A stretch of DNA of 64,000 nt. Source: Paracoccaceae bacterium. GTDB lineage: Bacteria > Pseudomonadota > Alphaproteobacteria > Rhodobacterales > Rhodobacteraceae. Below are positions 27,617-35,887 of the stretch, in pieces. The stretch's first letter is position 1. Each line of letters opens with the position of its first letter. A program made the position numbers and the translations under genes. The DNA lies in assembly GCA_024742455.1 (NCBI GenBank), contig JANSYL010000002.1, positions 62,001 to 126,000 on the forward strand, written 5' to 3'. The notes beneath the pieces are model-generated. The model did no database searches, had not been told where the DNA came from, and worked only from the letters and a program-made list of their open reading frames with translations.

Positions 27617-28263
27617 TGCGCCGGGTCCGCCTGGCCGCAATGGCCGGGATCGTGCTGGCCCTGGCCGCCTGCCAGGCCCAACCTGTCTGGGCGCCCGATG
27701 AGGCGGTTCAGGCCGCGGCGTTCCGCGCCGATGTGCCGCCCACCGTCACCCTGATGACGATGGTCAACAACCAGAACGGTTCTGGGGGGCATTCGGCTCT
27801 GATGATCGACGGCGCGCAGCGGGTTTTGTTCGATCCGGCGGGCAGCTGGTACAACCCCGCCGTGCCGGAACGCAACGACGTGCTGTTCGGGATGACGCCC
27901 CCGGCGCTGGACCTTTATACCGATTACCACGCGCGCGAGACCTATCACATCGTCGTTCAGGAGCTGGAGGTGGCGCCCGAAGTGGCGAATTACCTGATCC
28001 AGCAGGTTCAGGCCAATGGCGCGGTGCCGATGGCACAATGCGCGTTGTCGATTTCGACGATCCTGTCCCGCGCGCCGGGGTTCGAGGGCAACATCCGGCG
28101 TGGGTGGTATCCGCTCAGCCTGCTGGACCAGTTCGCCGCACTGCCCGGCGTGCGAACATCGCGCATCTATGACGACGATTCCGACGACAACCTGGAACTT
28201 TTGCAGGCCCAGGCCCGCGCCGCACAAAGCCGCGAGATCGCGGCGCAACTGGGTGGCGACTGA
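27613..28263 (+). CDS. Putative lipoprotein coupled to oxidase subunit IV
   Basis: A protein of 216 residues. The lipoprotein signal is MRRVRLAAMAGIVLALAAC, with lipobox LAAC and the lipid-bearing Cys at 20 counted from the first ATG. The mature part contains TLMTMVNNQNGSGGHSALMIDGAQRVLFDPAGSW split by short loops, and DYHARETYHIVVQELEV. The GGHSALMI...LFDP pattern recalls NlpC/P60-like or papain-fold cores, but I cannot identify a full catalytic set. Function unknown; likely periplasmic. Coupled to the upstream gene by the 4-base overlap. Confidence 0.75.
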   Translation: MMRRVRLAAMAGIVLALAACQAQPVWAPDEAVQAAAFRADVPPTVTLMTMVNNQNGSGGHSALMIDGAQRVLFDPAGSWYNPAVPERNDVLFGMTPPALDLYTDYHARETYHIVVQELEVAPEVANYLIQQVQANGAVPMAQCALSISTILSRAPGFEGNIRRGWYPLSLLDQFAALPGVRTSRIYDDDSDDNLELLQAQARAAQSREIAAQLGGD

Positions 28264-28291
28264 CCCGATTTGACCGGCGCCGGGCGGCGAG

Positions 28292-29224
28292 TCAGCCGCC
28301 CGGATACTCGTCCAGATAGGCGTCGATCGCCGCGCGTGCGCGCACCAGATTCGCCGCGTCGGCAGGGGCTTCGGTGAAACGCCGGTGCAGATCGACGCCG
28401 ATGAAGAAGGGCAGCACCGTCGACTGTTCAGTCTCGGGCAGAACCCCGCTGGACAGGAACGCCGCAACCTCCTCACCGCGCAGCCCGGCGCGTGTCGGGT
28501 CGGCGGGGGCGGGGTCGTGTAGGGTCTGCCAGACGAGGAAGCGGGCGACATCCCGCGCAACGGCCAGCCAGACCTCCCCCTGCATGTCCAGCCCGTAGAT
28601 CACCCCGTCATGGTAATGGCAGTTGATGCCCACGTAATCGCCATGGGTCGCGGCCTGGCGCACAGGCAGGCCGCGCAGCCGCGGCGCCTGGGCTGTCAGA
28701 CTGGCCCGCAACCGGGCAAGGCGGCCCCGGTCTACGGGCCTCAGGGGCAGCGCCTGCGGGTCGGCCAGTTTCTGCAGCCATTTGCGCGGGCCGAACCCGA
28801 TTTCGCGCACCCGTGCATCGGTCAGGCGGTGCAGCCAGCGACCGGCATGCTGCAGAAGACGCGCCCGGTTCTCGGGCGCTGCAGCGGCGATGGCGTCGGA
28901 CAGCCTTACACCGGGGGCATGGCTCAGCAGGATCAGCCCCTCCTCCGGCCAGGCCTGAAGACAGCGGTTGGCCCGGCAATCGCCATCCCCGAAAATCTCG
29001 GACACTCGGTCCAGCTCCGCCTGCATCCCGTGCACCGTATCGGCGGCCCCGTCGCCAAGCACGCGTTTCAGGATCACCAGCGCGCCGCGCTGTTCTGCCT
29101 CGAACAGCCAGGAGGACGCCGTCAGCCGCAACGGCAGGCCGAGGGCGATCTCATCCGCCACGCCCAGCCGGGCGAGCCGTTTGGCCATATCCTTCATCGC
29201 CGCGCGGGCTTTGGCTGCATCCAT
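28292..29224 (-). CDS. Aminoglycoside-phosphotransferase-like (APH) kinase
   Basis: A 310-residue protein with a protein-kinase-like APH fold. LVILKRVLG carries the ATP-binding Lys, and the catalytic loop is THGDYVGINCHYHDG, followed by the metal-binding strand YGLDMQGE. The latter takes the place of the usual D-x-D region. Family members phosphorylate small molecules such as choline, homoserine, fructosamine or sugars; the substrate here cannot be assigned. The start MDAAKARAAMKDM at 29224 is preferred because upstream codons overlap the rpsU terminator. No partner genes are evident. Confidence 0.72.
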   Translation of the reverse strand: MDAAKARAAMKDMAKRLARLGVADEIALGLPLRLTASSWLFEAEQRGALVILKRVLGDGAADTVHGMQAELDRVSEIFGDGDCRANRCLQAWPEEGLILLSHAPGVRLSDAIAAAAPENRARLLQHAGRWLHRLTDARVREIGFGPRKWLQKLADPQALPLRPVDRGRLARLRASLTAQAPRLRGLPVRQAATHGDYVGINCHYHDGVIYGLDMQGEVWLAVARDVARFLVWQTLHDPAPADPTRAGLRGEEVAAFLSSGVLPETEQSTVLPFFIGVDLHRRFTEAPADAANLVRARAAIDAYLDEYPGG

Positions 29225-29258
29225 CGGGTTCCGGCCTCGGGCCTGAAGCAAAACAAAA

Positions 29259-29281
29259 CCCCCGGGCGCAGGGCACGGGGG
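29259..29281 (-). terminator. Rho-independent terminator of rpsU
   Basis: On the minus strand CCCCCG pairs with CGGGGG around an 11-base loop and is followed by TTTTG and further T residues. It lies 35 bp after the rpsU stop and inside the leader of the APH gene. Confidence 0.8.
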
Positions 29282-29315
29282 CTTTTTTCTCACATGGCTC
29301 GCTGAGCCGACCGCG

Positions 29316-29522
29316 TCAAAGGAGCCCTTCGCGCTGCGCCTTCTTGCGCGCCAGCTTACGGGCCCGGCGAATGGCCTCCGCCTTCTCGCGCGCCTTCTTC
29401 TCCGAGGGTTTTTCGTAATGCTGCTTGAGCTTCATTTCCCGAAAAACGCCTTCACGCTGAAGTTTCTTCTTCAACGCGCGGAGCGCTTGGTCGACATTGT
29501 TGTCGCGAACACTGACCTGCAT
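29316..29522 (-). CDS. rpsU: 30S ribosomal protein S21
   Basis: A 68-residue, very basic protein with the S21 sequence: [40 protein letters not shown] and a [19 protein letters not shown] tail. It acts in initiation on the 30S subunit. GGAAGGTGGTGACACCAGG provides the ribosome-binding site. It is a single-gene unit with its own promoter and terminator. Confidence 0.98.
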   Translation of the reverse strand: MQVSVRDNNVDQALRALKKKLQREGVFREMKLKQHYEKPSEKKAREKAEAIRRARKLARKKAQREGLL

Positions 29523-29574
29523 CCTGGTGTCACCACCTTCCTAAGTTAGAGTTGCATTCGAAGCAGGAGGTGGC

Positions 29575-29603
29575 CGTATAGCAAAGCCCCCCTAGCTTGT
29601 CCA
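29575..29603 (-). promoter_or_regulatory. Sigma-70 type promoter of rpsU
   Basis: On the minus strand the -35 box TGGACA (29598-29603) and -10 box TATACG (29575-29580) are separated by exactly 17 bases. Transcription would begin near 29568, giving a leader of about 46 bases before the S21 start. Confidence 0.65.
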
Positions 29604-29636
29604 CCACGGGGGCACGGTTGCGAAAAGGGGTGCAGG

Positions 29637-30317
29637 ATGGCGCAAACGAAAGACGAAATGATCGACGCGGCACTGATGCATGTGCCCTTCGATGGCTGGT
29701 CGGAGGCGACGTTCCGCGCCGCCGCCGCCGATGCCGATATCGCGCTGCCCGAGGCGCAGGCGCTGTTCCCGCGCGGTGCCGTCGACCTGGCGCTGGCCTT
29801 TCACGCACGCGGCGATGCAGCCCTGGCCGAGGCGCTGGCCGGCACTGACATGATGGCCCTGCGCATCCGCGACCGGATCACGCTGGCCGTGCGCAAGCGG
29901 CTTGAGATCGTGGAAGACCACAAGGAGGCGGTACGGCGCGGCATGACGCTGTTCTCGCTGCCCGTTCATGCCGCCGACGGGTCCCGCGCGCTGTGGCAGA
30001 CGGCGGACGCGATCTGGACGGCGGCGGGCGACACATCGGACGACCTCAACTGGTACACCAAGCGCGTGACGCTTTCAGGGGTCTATGCCTCGACGGTGCT
30101 CTACTGGCTGGGCGACCAGAGCGCGGGCCACGCCGAGACCTGGGCATTCCTCGACCGCCGGATCGAGGACGTGATGCGTTTTGAAAAGGTGAAGGCCGAC
30201 CTGCGCGGCAACCGGTTCCTGAAACCTCTGATGGCGGGGCCGGAATGGCTGGCCGGACAGGTCAGCAAACCCGGCACCGGGGCCGCGTCGGGGCTGCCGG
30301 GGCGCTGGCGGCGGTGA
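29637..30317 (+). CDS. COQ9 family protein
   Basis: A 226-residue protein with the TetR-like N-terminal fold and lipid-binding C-terminal helices of COQ9. KDEMIDAALMHVPFDGWSEAT opens the protein, ALFPRGAVDLALAFH follows, and the diagnostic TSDDLNWYTKRVTLSGVYAS and STVLYWLGDQS lie near residues 125-150. COQ9 presents ubiquinone precursors to hydroxylation enzymes in the coenzyme Q pathway. The ATG at 29637 has GCAGG before it. It diverges from rpsU. Confidence 0.92.
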   Translation: MAQTKDEMIDAALMHVPFDGWSEATFRAAAADADIALPEAQALFPRGAVDLALAFHARGDAALAEALAGTDMMALRIRDRITLAVRKRLEIVEDHKEAVRRGMTLFSLPVHAADGSRALWQTADAIWTAAGDTSDDLNWYTKRVTLSGVYASTVLYWLGDQSAGHAETWAFLDRRIEDVMRFEKVKADLRGNRFLKPLMAGPEWLAGQVSKPGTGAASGLPGRWRR

Positions 30318-30379
30318 ACGCCCGGTTGCGCTGGCGCGGCTGAGGGGCCATCACGGACCGGAATTCTGTGAGGTTCCCG

Positions 30380-31375
30380 ATGCCAACGCCCCTGCCAGAC
30401 ACCATGCGCGCCATCGAGATCACGGCCCCCGGCGGGCCCGAGGTGCTGCGCCCCACGGTGCGGCCCGTGCCGCGCCCGGCCGCGGGCCAGATCCTGATCG
30501 CCGTCAATCATGCCGGGGTGAACCGCCCCGACGCGCTGCAAAGGGCCGGCGCCTATGACCCGCCGCCCGGCGCGTCGGACCTGCCGGGGCTGGAAGCGGC
30601 AGGCCGAGTGGCGGCCCTCAGTCCGGGTGTTGACGGCTGGGCCCTTGGCGACCCGGTCTGCGCCTTGCTGCCGGGCGGCGGGTATGCCGAATACGCCGTC
30701 ACGCAGGCCGATCACGCGCTGCCCGTGCCGCAGGGCCTGTCGATGGCGCAGGCGGCGGCGCTGCCCGAAACCTTTTTCACCGTCTGGACCAACGTCTTCC
30801 TGCGCGGCGCGCTCAAGGCGGGGGAGCGTTTCCTGGTGCATGGCGGATCATCCGGGATCGGCACCACCGCGATCCAGCTCGCGCATCATTTCGGCGCGCG
30901 GGTCTTCGCGACGGCGGGCTCGGACGAGAAATGCGCCGCCTGTGAACATCTGGGCGCGGAGCGCGCGATCAACTATCGCGACGCAGATTTCGTCGAGGTT
31001 CTCAAGGCCGAGGGCGGGGCGCATCTCATCCTCGACATGGTCGGCGGCGATTACCTGCCGCGCAACGTCCGGGCGCTGGCCGAGGACGGGCGCCTTGTGC
31101 AGATCGCCTTTCTGCAAGGACCCAAGGTGGAACTCAACTTCGCGCAGGTCATGGTGAAGCGGCTGACCATCACCGGCTCGACCCTGCGCCCGCAATCAGA
31201 TGCCGCCAAGGCAGCCATCGCCGCCGATCTGCGCGCGCAGGTCTGGCCGTTGCTGGATGCCGGACGGATTGCGCCGGTAATGGATCAGACATTTGATCTG
31301 CAGGACGCAGCCGCCGCTCATGCCCGCATGGAGAGCAGCGCGCATATCGGAAAGATCGTGCTTAAAGTGTCATGA
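30380..31375 (+). CDS. NAD(P)H-quinone oxidoreductase (zinc-type alcohol dehydrogenase superfamily)
   Basis: A 331-residue protein of the PIG3/quinone-oxidoreductase branch of the medium-chain dehydrogenases. VNHAGVNRPDALQRAGAYDPP and DLPGLEAAGRV form the GroES-like domain. VHGGSSGIGTTAIQLA is the NADPH loop, and HIGKIVLKV the end. No structural zinc Cys cluster is present, as expected for this group. It reduces quinones or enones with NADPH. The ATG at 30380 follows TGAGG; a GTG at 30368 is less likely. It follows coq9, but a shared quinone pathway is only a guess. Confidence 0.9.
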   Translation: MPTPLPDTMRAIEITAPGGPEVLRPTVRPVPRPAAGQILIAVNHAGVNRPDALQRAGAYDPPPGASDLPGLEAAGRVAALSPGVDGWALGDPVCALLPGGGYAEYAVTQADHALPVPQGLSMAQAAALPETFFTVWTNVFLRGALKAGERFLVHGGSSGIGTTAIQLAHHFGARVFATAGSDEKCAACEHLGAERAINYRDADFVEVLKAEGGAHLILDMVGGDYLPRNVRALAEDGRLVQIAFLQGPKVELNFAQVMVKRLTITGSTLRPQSDAAKAAIAADLRAQVWPLLDAGRIAPVMDQTFDLQDAAAAHARMESSAHIGKIVLKVS

Positions 31376-31456
31376 CCGACCACGCTCTGGCACGGAGGTG
31401 CCGCAGAATCGCCGATGTTTCACAATAGAATCTGATCCACCCATTGGGAGGGTCTC

Positions 31457-32212
31457 ATGGTCGATGCGTTGCCTTTCATCATACCTCTGGGCTTGCTGGT
31501 GCTGGCCCAATTCATCAAGTTGCCCCGCATCAAAGGTATGCTTGGCGAAGGGGTTGTGCGTGCGGCCTTTCGACGAAAACTAGACCCCGATGTCTATCGC
31601 TGTCTCCATGATCTGACCTTTGACACGCCCCGTGGCACGACGCAGATCGACCATATTGTGGTCTCACGGTTCGGGGTCTTCGTGATCGAGACCAAGAACA
31701 TGGCTGGCTGGATATTCGGCAGCCCCGAACAGGCCCGATGGACCCAGGTGTTGCACCGTAAGAAGACCACATTTCAGAATCCGATCCGTCAGAATTATGG
31801 GCATCTGAAAACGGTTCAGTCCGTTTTGAACCTGGACGAGGCATGCCTTCACAACGTGGTGGCTTTTGTGGGTGACGCGTGCGCGAAAACACCATTTCCC
31901 GATACGGTTCTTTGGAGCGCGCGCGCCCTTGTCCGCTTCATTCGGAGCAGAACCACGCCGGTCATTTCGCCGTCAGAGGTCGATCACATGGTGGCCCGAC
32001 TGGAGGCTGCGCGCTTGGAAAACGGGCGCATGACGCGTCGCGCCCATGTGCGACAGGTTCGCGCCCGCGTTGCAGCGCGAGGGCCATCCGGCACAGCATG
32101 TCCCAACTGCGGAGGAAAAATGGTTGCACGCACCAGCCGGAAAACCGGAGAACACTTCATGGGCTGCGAAAGCTTCCCACGCTGTCGGGGCATGCGGCGG
32201 GCCGCAGCTTAG
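31457..32212 (+). CDS. NERD-domain protein with C-terminal zinc ribbon
   Basis: A 251-residue protein. An N-terminal membrane helix (LPFIIPLGLLVLAQFI) is followed by a NERD domain (about residues 28-140) with the nuclease-like pattern GEGVVRAAFRRKL, TQIDHIVVSRFGVFVIETKN, where Asp and Glu-x-Lys fit a restriction-fold active site. The C-terminus has a topoisomerase-type zinc ribbon (CPNCGGKMV and GCESFPRCRG). Such proteins are thought to process DNA but are poorly studied. Base composition is lower in GC than the neighbours, suggesting acquisition. GGGAGGG precedes the ATG. Confidence 0.85.
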   Translation: MVDALPFIIPLGLLVLAQFIKLPRIKGMLGEGVVRAAFRRKLDPDVYRCLHDLTFDTPRGTTQIDHIVVSRFGVFVIETKNMAGWIFGSPEQARWTQVLHRKKTTFQNPIRQNYGHLKTVQSVLNLDEACLHNVVAFVGDACAKTPFPDTVLWSARALVRFIRSRTTPVISPSEVDHMVARLEAARLENGRMTRRAHVRQVRARVAARGPSGTACPNCGGKMVARTSRKTGEHFMGCESFPRCRGMRRAAA

Positions 32213-32259
32213 ATAAGCAAGAGGTGCACGTTCTCCTGTCGGGTGTTCTGCAGAAGAAC

Positions 32260-32871
32260 TCAGCCCTTTCCGAACGCCTGCCACCCGGCGGCATAGCGGG
32301 TCAGACCGGTCACCGCGCAAGCAGCGGCGAAGATGTAGGCCAGCACTGGGAAAGCCTGCGGAAACAGGGCGAAGGCCACGAAGACCGCGATGGTTTCGAA
32401 CCCTTCGGTCAGCCCGCCAAGGTAATAGATCCCTTTCTGAGGGTAATCCCGCGCCTCCAGGCCGCGTTTCGCCGCCACCGTGGAAAACGCCAGGAACGAG
32501 GTGCCGGACATCACGAAACTGGCGATCAGCACCGCACCCGGCACGGCATTGGCCGCCGGATCGGCGAGCACGAAGCCCAGCGGGAAGGCCACGTAGAACA
32601 CGTAATCGAGCGCGATATCCAGAAACGCGCCCCGGTCCGTGGGCTCGGTCAGGCGCGCCACCGCCCCGTCCAGCCCGTCGGCCAGCCGGTTCAGCGCCAG
32701 CCCTGCCAGCGCCCATCCGAACGCCCCGAAGGCGGCGGCGGCGGCGGCGGCCAGGCCGATCAGGCAACCCGTGACGGTGATCTGGTCCGCACGCACGCCG
32801 ATGCGCACCAGCCCCCCTGCCAGGGGGGCCAGAACTCGGCGTTGGAGCGGCAGGAGGGCGGCGTCGATCAA
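32260..32871 (-). CDS. CDP-alcohol phosphatidyltransferase family membrane protein
   Basis: About 203 residues with several membrane helices and the complete CDP-alcohol motif D-G-x-D-G-A-x-A-R-x8-G-x3-D-x3-D (DGLDGAVAR, then GAFLDIALD). It should transfer a phosphatidyl or similar group from a CDP-alcohol to an acceptor alcohol in the inner membrane; the acceptor is unknown. No ATG fits the N-terminus. A TTG at 32871 with GGAG upstream gives LIDAALLPLQRRVLAPL as the start; a TTG at 32931 is the alternative. It lies tail-to-tail with the NERD gene. Confidence 0.82.
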   Translation of the reverse strand: MIDAALLPLQRRVLAPLAGGLVRIGVRADQITVTGCLIGLAAAAAAAFGAFGWALAGLALNRLADGLDGAVARLTEPTDRGAFLDIALDYVFYVAFPLGFVLADPAANAVPGAVLIASFVMSGTSFLAFSTVAAKRGLEARDYPQKGIYYLGGLTEGFETIAVFVAFALFPQAFPVLAYIFAAACAVTGLTRYAAGWQAFGKG

Positions 32872-33059
32872 GGGGCGGGCTCCGGGCGGTATGGTGGCCC
32901 GCAGATAGGCCTGCCGCCGCCGCCCGCGCAACCACCCACGCGGTGTCGTGACCGCCCGTGTGCTGCCCTGCCCGGAAAACTCTGCACCGCCCCCTCTTTT
33001 CTGAATCACCCGCGGCCTTATATATTGGCGCTCAATCCGAAAGGTCCCCGGTCGCCGAC

Positions 33060-33404
33060 ATGACGCATATGCATTGGATGATGGCAGACGAGCCGCCGAA
33101 GGACGACGGCGAGACATCCGTCATCACAAAGACCAAACCGAAAACGCAGCGCCCGCCCATGTACAAGGTGCTGCTGCTCAACGACGACTACACGCCGATG
33201 GAATTCGTCGTGCATGTACTTGAGCGGTTTTTCGGCGTGTCTCATGCCCAGGCGGTCGAGATCATGCTGACCGTCCACGAGAAGGGCGTGGCGGTCGTTG
33301 GTGTGTTTTCCTACGAGATCGCGGAAACGAAAGTGGCGCAGGTGATGGATTTCGCGCGCCGCAACCAGCACCCTCTGCAATGCACGATGGAGAAGGAGGA
33401 GTGA
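33060..33404 (+). CDS. clpS: ClpS, ATP-dependent protease adaptor
   Basis: A 114-residue adaptor that delivers N-degron substrates to ClpAP. The conserved core is complete: [55 protein letters not shown] and [14 protein letters not shown]. The flexible N-terminal tail starts at one of several ATGs; 33060 is taken, and 33078 or 33081 are possible. clpA is not in the window. Confidence 0.95.
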   Translation: MTHMHWMMADEPPKDDGETSVITKTKPKTQRPPMYKVLLLNDDYTPMEFVVHVLERFFGVSHAQAVEIMLTVHEKGVAVVGVFSYEIAETKVAQVMDFARRNQHPLQCTMEKEE

Positions 33405-33430
33405 TCCTCCACCCCCGTTAGGCCAGCCCG

Positions 33431-34444
33431 ATGACCCATGACCGATGGACCCTGGCCCGCGACGCAGGCGACCTGTCCCTGCCCGCAGGGCGCGTGGCAG
33501 TCTTTCACGCCCGGGCCGAAGCCGATCTTGCCGGTCTGTCCGATGACATCGTCTGCATCCAGGGTTTCAAACCCGATGCCGACCGTCTGACCGCGCGTGG
33601 GTTCGAGGTGGTGCAATCCGCCGAAGGACGGGCGGTGGCGGCCCTTGTCCAGATCGTCAAGTCGCGCGGCGCCACCCTTTCGGCCATTGCCGAGGCGGCG
33701 GCGATGGTGGGACCGGGCGGCATCGTGCTGATCGACGGTCAGAAGGACGAGGGGATCGAGGCGGTCCTGAAACAGATGCGACCGGTGTTCGACATCGACG
33801 ACGTGATGTCCAAGTCCCATGGCAAGCTGATCCGCGCCACCGTCCCCGACCCGGTGCCCGCGGTTCTGCAAGACTGGATCGCCACCCCCGCCGAAACCGA
33901 CGCGGGGTATCTGACCGCACCGGGCGGGTTCTCGGCGGATGGCCCGGATCGTGGCTCGGAACTCCTCGTGGCGCTTCTGCCCCCGCTCAAGGGCCGCGCC
34001 GCCGATTTCGGCGCCGGGTGGGGCTATATCGCCGCCGAAGTGCTGAGCGAACATGACGGCATCGCCACGCTGGACCTGATCGAAGCCGATTTCGCCATGC
34101 TGGAGGCCGCCGAGGCCAATATCGATGACCCCCGCGCGCGGTTTCACTGGACCGATGTCACCCGGCACCGGCCCGACACGCCCTATGACGTGATCCTGTC
34201 GAACCCGCCCTTTCACGCGGGCAAACGCGCAGACCCCGCTCTTGGACGCGCCTTCATCGAGGCGGCGGCGCGCAACCTGGCCCCGGGCGGCAAATTCTAC
34301 ATGGTGGCCAACCGTCACCTGCCCTATGAGGACACGCTGAAGGCCGCGTTCGGCACTGGGCGGCTTCTGGGCGAGTTGGAAGGTTACAAGATCTACGAAG
34401 CGGGCAAGCCCAGGCGGGCGCCCGCCCCGAGCAAGGGCAAGTGA
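33431..34444 (+). CDS. RsmC/RlmG-like rRNA guanine-N2 methyltransferase
   Basis: A 337-residue protein with two methyltransferase-like halves, as in RsmC. The N-terminal half is degenerate, and the C-terminal half keeps a SAM motif (RAADFGAGWGYIAAEVL near residue 187) and the catalytic NPPF (ILSNPPFHAGKRAD near 258). Such enzymes make m2G in 16S rRNA (G1207) or 23S rRNA. Which of the two applies cannot be told here. It is followed 12 bp later by an SDR gene, likely on the same transcript. Confidence 0.87.
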   Translation: MTHDRWTLARDAGDLSLPAGRVAVFHARAEADLAGLSDDIVCIQGFKPDADRLTARGFEVVQSAEGRAVAALVQIVKSRGATLSAIAEAAAMVGPGGIVLIDGQKDEGIEAVLKQMRPVFDIDDVMSKSHGKLIRATVPDPVPAVLQDWIATPAETDAGYLTAPGGFSADGPDRGSELLVALLPPLKGRAADFGAGWGYIAAEVLSEHDGIATLDLIEADFAMLEAAEANIDDPRARFHWTDVTRHRPDTPYDVILSNPPFHAGKRADPALGRAFIEAAARNLAPGGKFYMVANRHLPYEDTLKAAFGTGRLLGELEGYKIYEAGKPRRAPAPSKGK

Positions 34445-34456
34445 GGACGACCCCCG

Positions 34457-35269
34457 ATGAGCCTGTCTATCCAGGGCAAGACCGCGATCATCACCGGCGC
34501 CGCCAATGGCGTGGGCCTCGCGATCGCGCGCCATTTCGTCGACCGAGGCGCCAAGGTGATGTTCGCCGACCGCGACAAGGCGCGGCTGGCCGATGAATGC
34601 GGCGAGATCGACGACGAAAACGGCGAGGTGCGGTATTTCGCAGGCGATCTGCGCGAGAAACTGACCGTGGAGAACCTGATCTCGGCGACGATCGACGCCT
34701 TCGACGGCATCGACATCCTGGTCAATGCAAGCCGCCAGGTTCTGCCGACAGACCCGCTGGACCCCACCGACAGTTCCGTCGAGACGCTTCTCGACCAGAA
34801 CCTGTTCACCGCGCTCAGGCTCAGTCAGGCAGTGGCCAAGCGCATGATCGCGCGCGCGGCCGAAGCCGAACGCGACGAGGACGCGATGATCGGGTCGATC
34901 GTCAACGTGTCCTCCATCGCGGCGCGGCGCACCCATCCCGATCTCATGGGCTATTCGATCAGCGCCGCCGCTCTCGACCAGGCCACCCGCAGCCTCGCTG
35001 TGGCGCTGGCCCCGCACCGGATCCGTGTCAACGGTGTGGCCTTCGGGTCGCTGATGTCGGCCAGCCTGAAGGATTCGCTGAACGAGACAGAGGGCCTGCG
35101 CAGCGAGATCAAGCAATGCACCCCTCTGGGCCGGATCGCCTCGGCCAAGGAGGTGACGGGCGCGGTGCAGTTCCTTGCCTCGGAAGGGGCCAGTTTCGTG
35201 ACCGGCGAGATCATCACGGTGGATGGCGGGCGCACCTTGCTCGACAACGTGACCACGGCGGCGCACTGA
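34457..35269 (+). CDS. SDR-family protein lacking the catalytic lysine
   Basis: A 270-residue short-chain dehydrogenase/reductase fold. The cofactor loop is present (TGAANGVGLAIARHF), and so are the active-site Ser in VNVSSIAARR and Tyr in MGYSISAAALD. The Lys expected four residues after Tyr is Ala, and the usual NNAG is VNASR. The C-terminal ASFVTGEIITVDGG is normal. It may be a poor or altered catalyst, or use another base. It follows the RsmC-like gene, so a role near RNA modification or simple co-transcription are both possible. Confidence 0.85.
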   Translation: MSLSIQGKTAIITGAANGVGLAIARHFVDRGAKVMFADRDKARLADECGEIDDENGEVRYFAGDLREKLTVENLISATIDAFDGIDILVNASRQVLPTDPLDPTDSSVETLLDQNLFTALRLSQAVAKRMIARAAEAERDEDAMIGSIVNVSSIAARRTHPDLMGYSISAAALDQATRSLAVALAPHRIRVNGVAFGSLMSASLKDSLNETEGLRSEIKQCTPLGRIASAKEVTGAVQFLASEGASFVTGEIITVDGGRTLLDNVTTAAH

Positions 35270-35278
35270 TCGGGGGGC

Positions 35279-35887
35279 CTACCCCGCCGCCAACGTGCAA
35301 TTCGGAAACACCGCATCCTCCGGAGACTGCCAGCCATGCCCGACAAGGGCCTGGCCGGGTTCGGCATGGATGGTCACATATTCCCACCCATCGACCGGCA
35401 TGTGGCTGTAATGCACCGACTGCCCCGCGACGAGGGTGAACAGGACGTCCCCCTCGGCGCCCGGCCCACGGTAAAGGCGCAGAGGCGGACCGGTATAGCC
35501 GATGCAGGCCGATTCGTGGGGGTTGGGCACCGGGATGGTGGAAAGCTCCCGAAACCGCGCGGCCAGGGCCTCGGCAAAGGCGTCCGGCGCGGCACCGGAA
35601 TCGACGCGGCAGCCGGCGCTGTCTTCCATCGCCTGGATATCGAACAGAACGGCGGCATCGGCGGGCGACACCCTGCCCTGCATGACCGTGCAGTCGCTGT
35701 TGTCGAACAAGGCGGCACCCAGGGGCGTGGAAAAGCAATGCCCGACCCGGTCCATGATCGCGTTACGCGTCACCCAAAGCGCGACGCAATACGGATCACC
35801 CTGCGCCTGCCCCTTTACCGGCACCACAGCCGCCACAGCGGCCATCGCAAGGGCGCAGCCCCGCACACCCATGCAGAGGCCTGTCAC
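35279..35887 (-). CDS. Exported DUF4453 protein, copy 2
   Basis: A 202-residue exported protein with a signal peptide ending near GQAQG. The DUF4453 module (DPYCVALWVTRNAIMDRVGHC, then TPLGAALFDNSDC) is followed by an SH3-like segment (CIGYTGPPLRLYRG, then MPVDGWEYVTIHAE). Cys residues are paired as expected for a periplasmic protein. The GTG at 35887 has AGGTGG before it and overlaps the stop of the upstream paralogue (GTGA). Function unknown; it is a tandem duplicate of the next entry. Confidence 0.8.
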   Translation of the reverse strand: MTGLCMGVRGCALAMAAVAAVVPVKGQAQGDPYCVALWVTRNAIMDRVGHCFSTPLGAALFDNSDCTVMQGRVSPADAAVLFDIQAMEDSAGCRVDSGAAPDAFAEALAARFRELSTIPVPNPHESACIGYTGPPLRLYRGPGAEGDVLFTLVAGQSVHYSHMPVDGWEYVTIHAEPGQALVGHGWQSPEDAVFPNCTLAAG

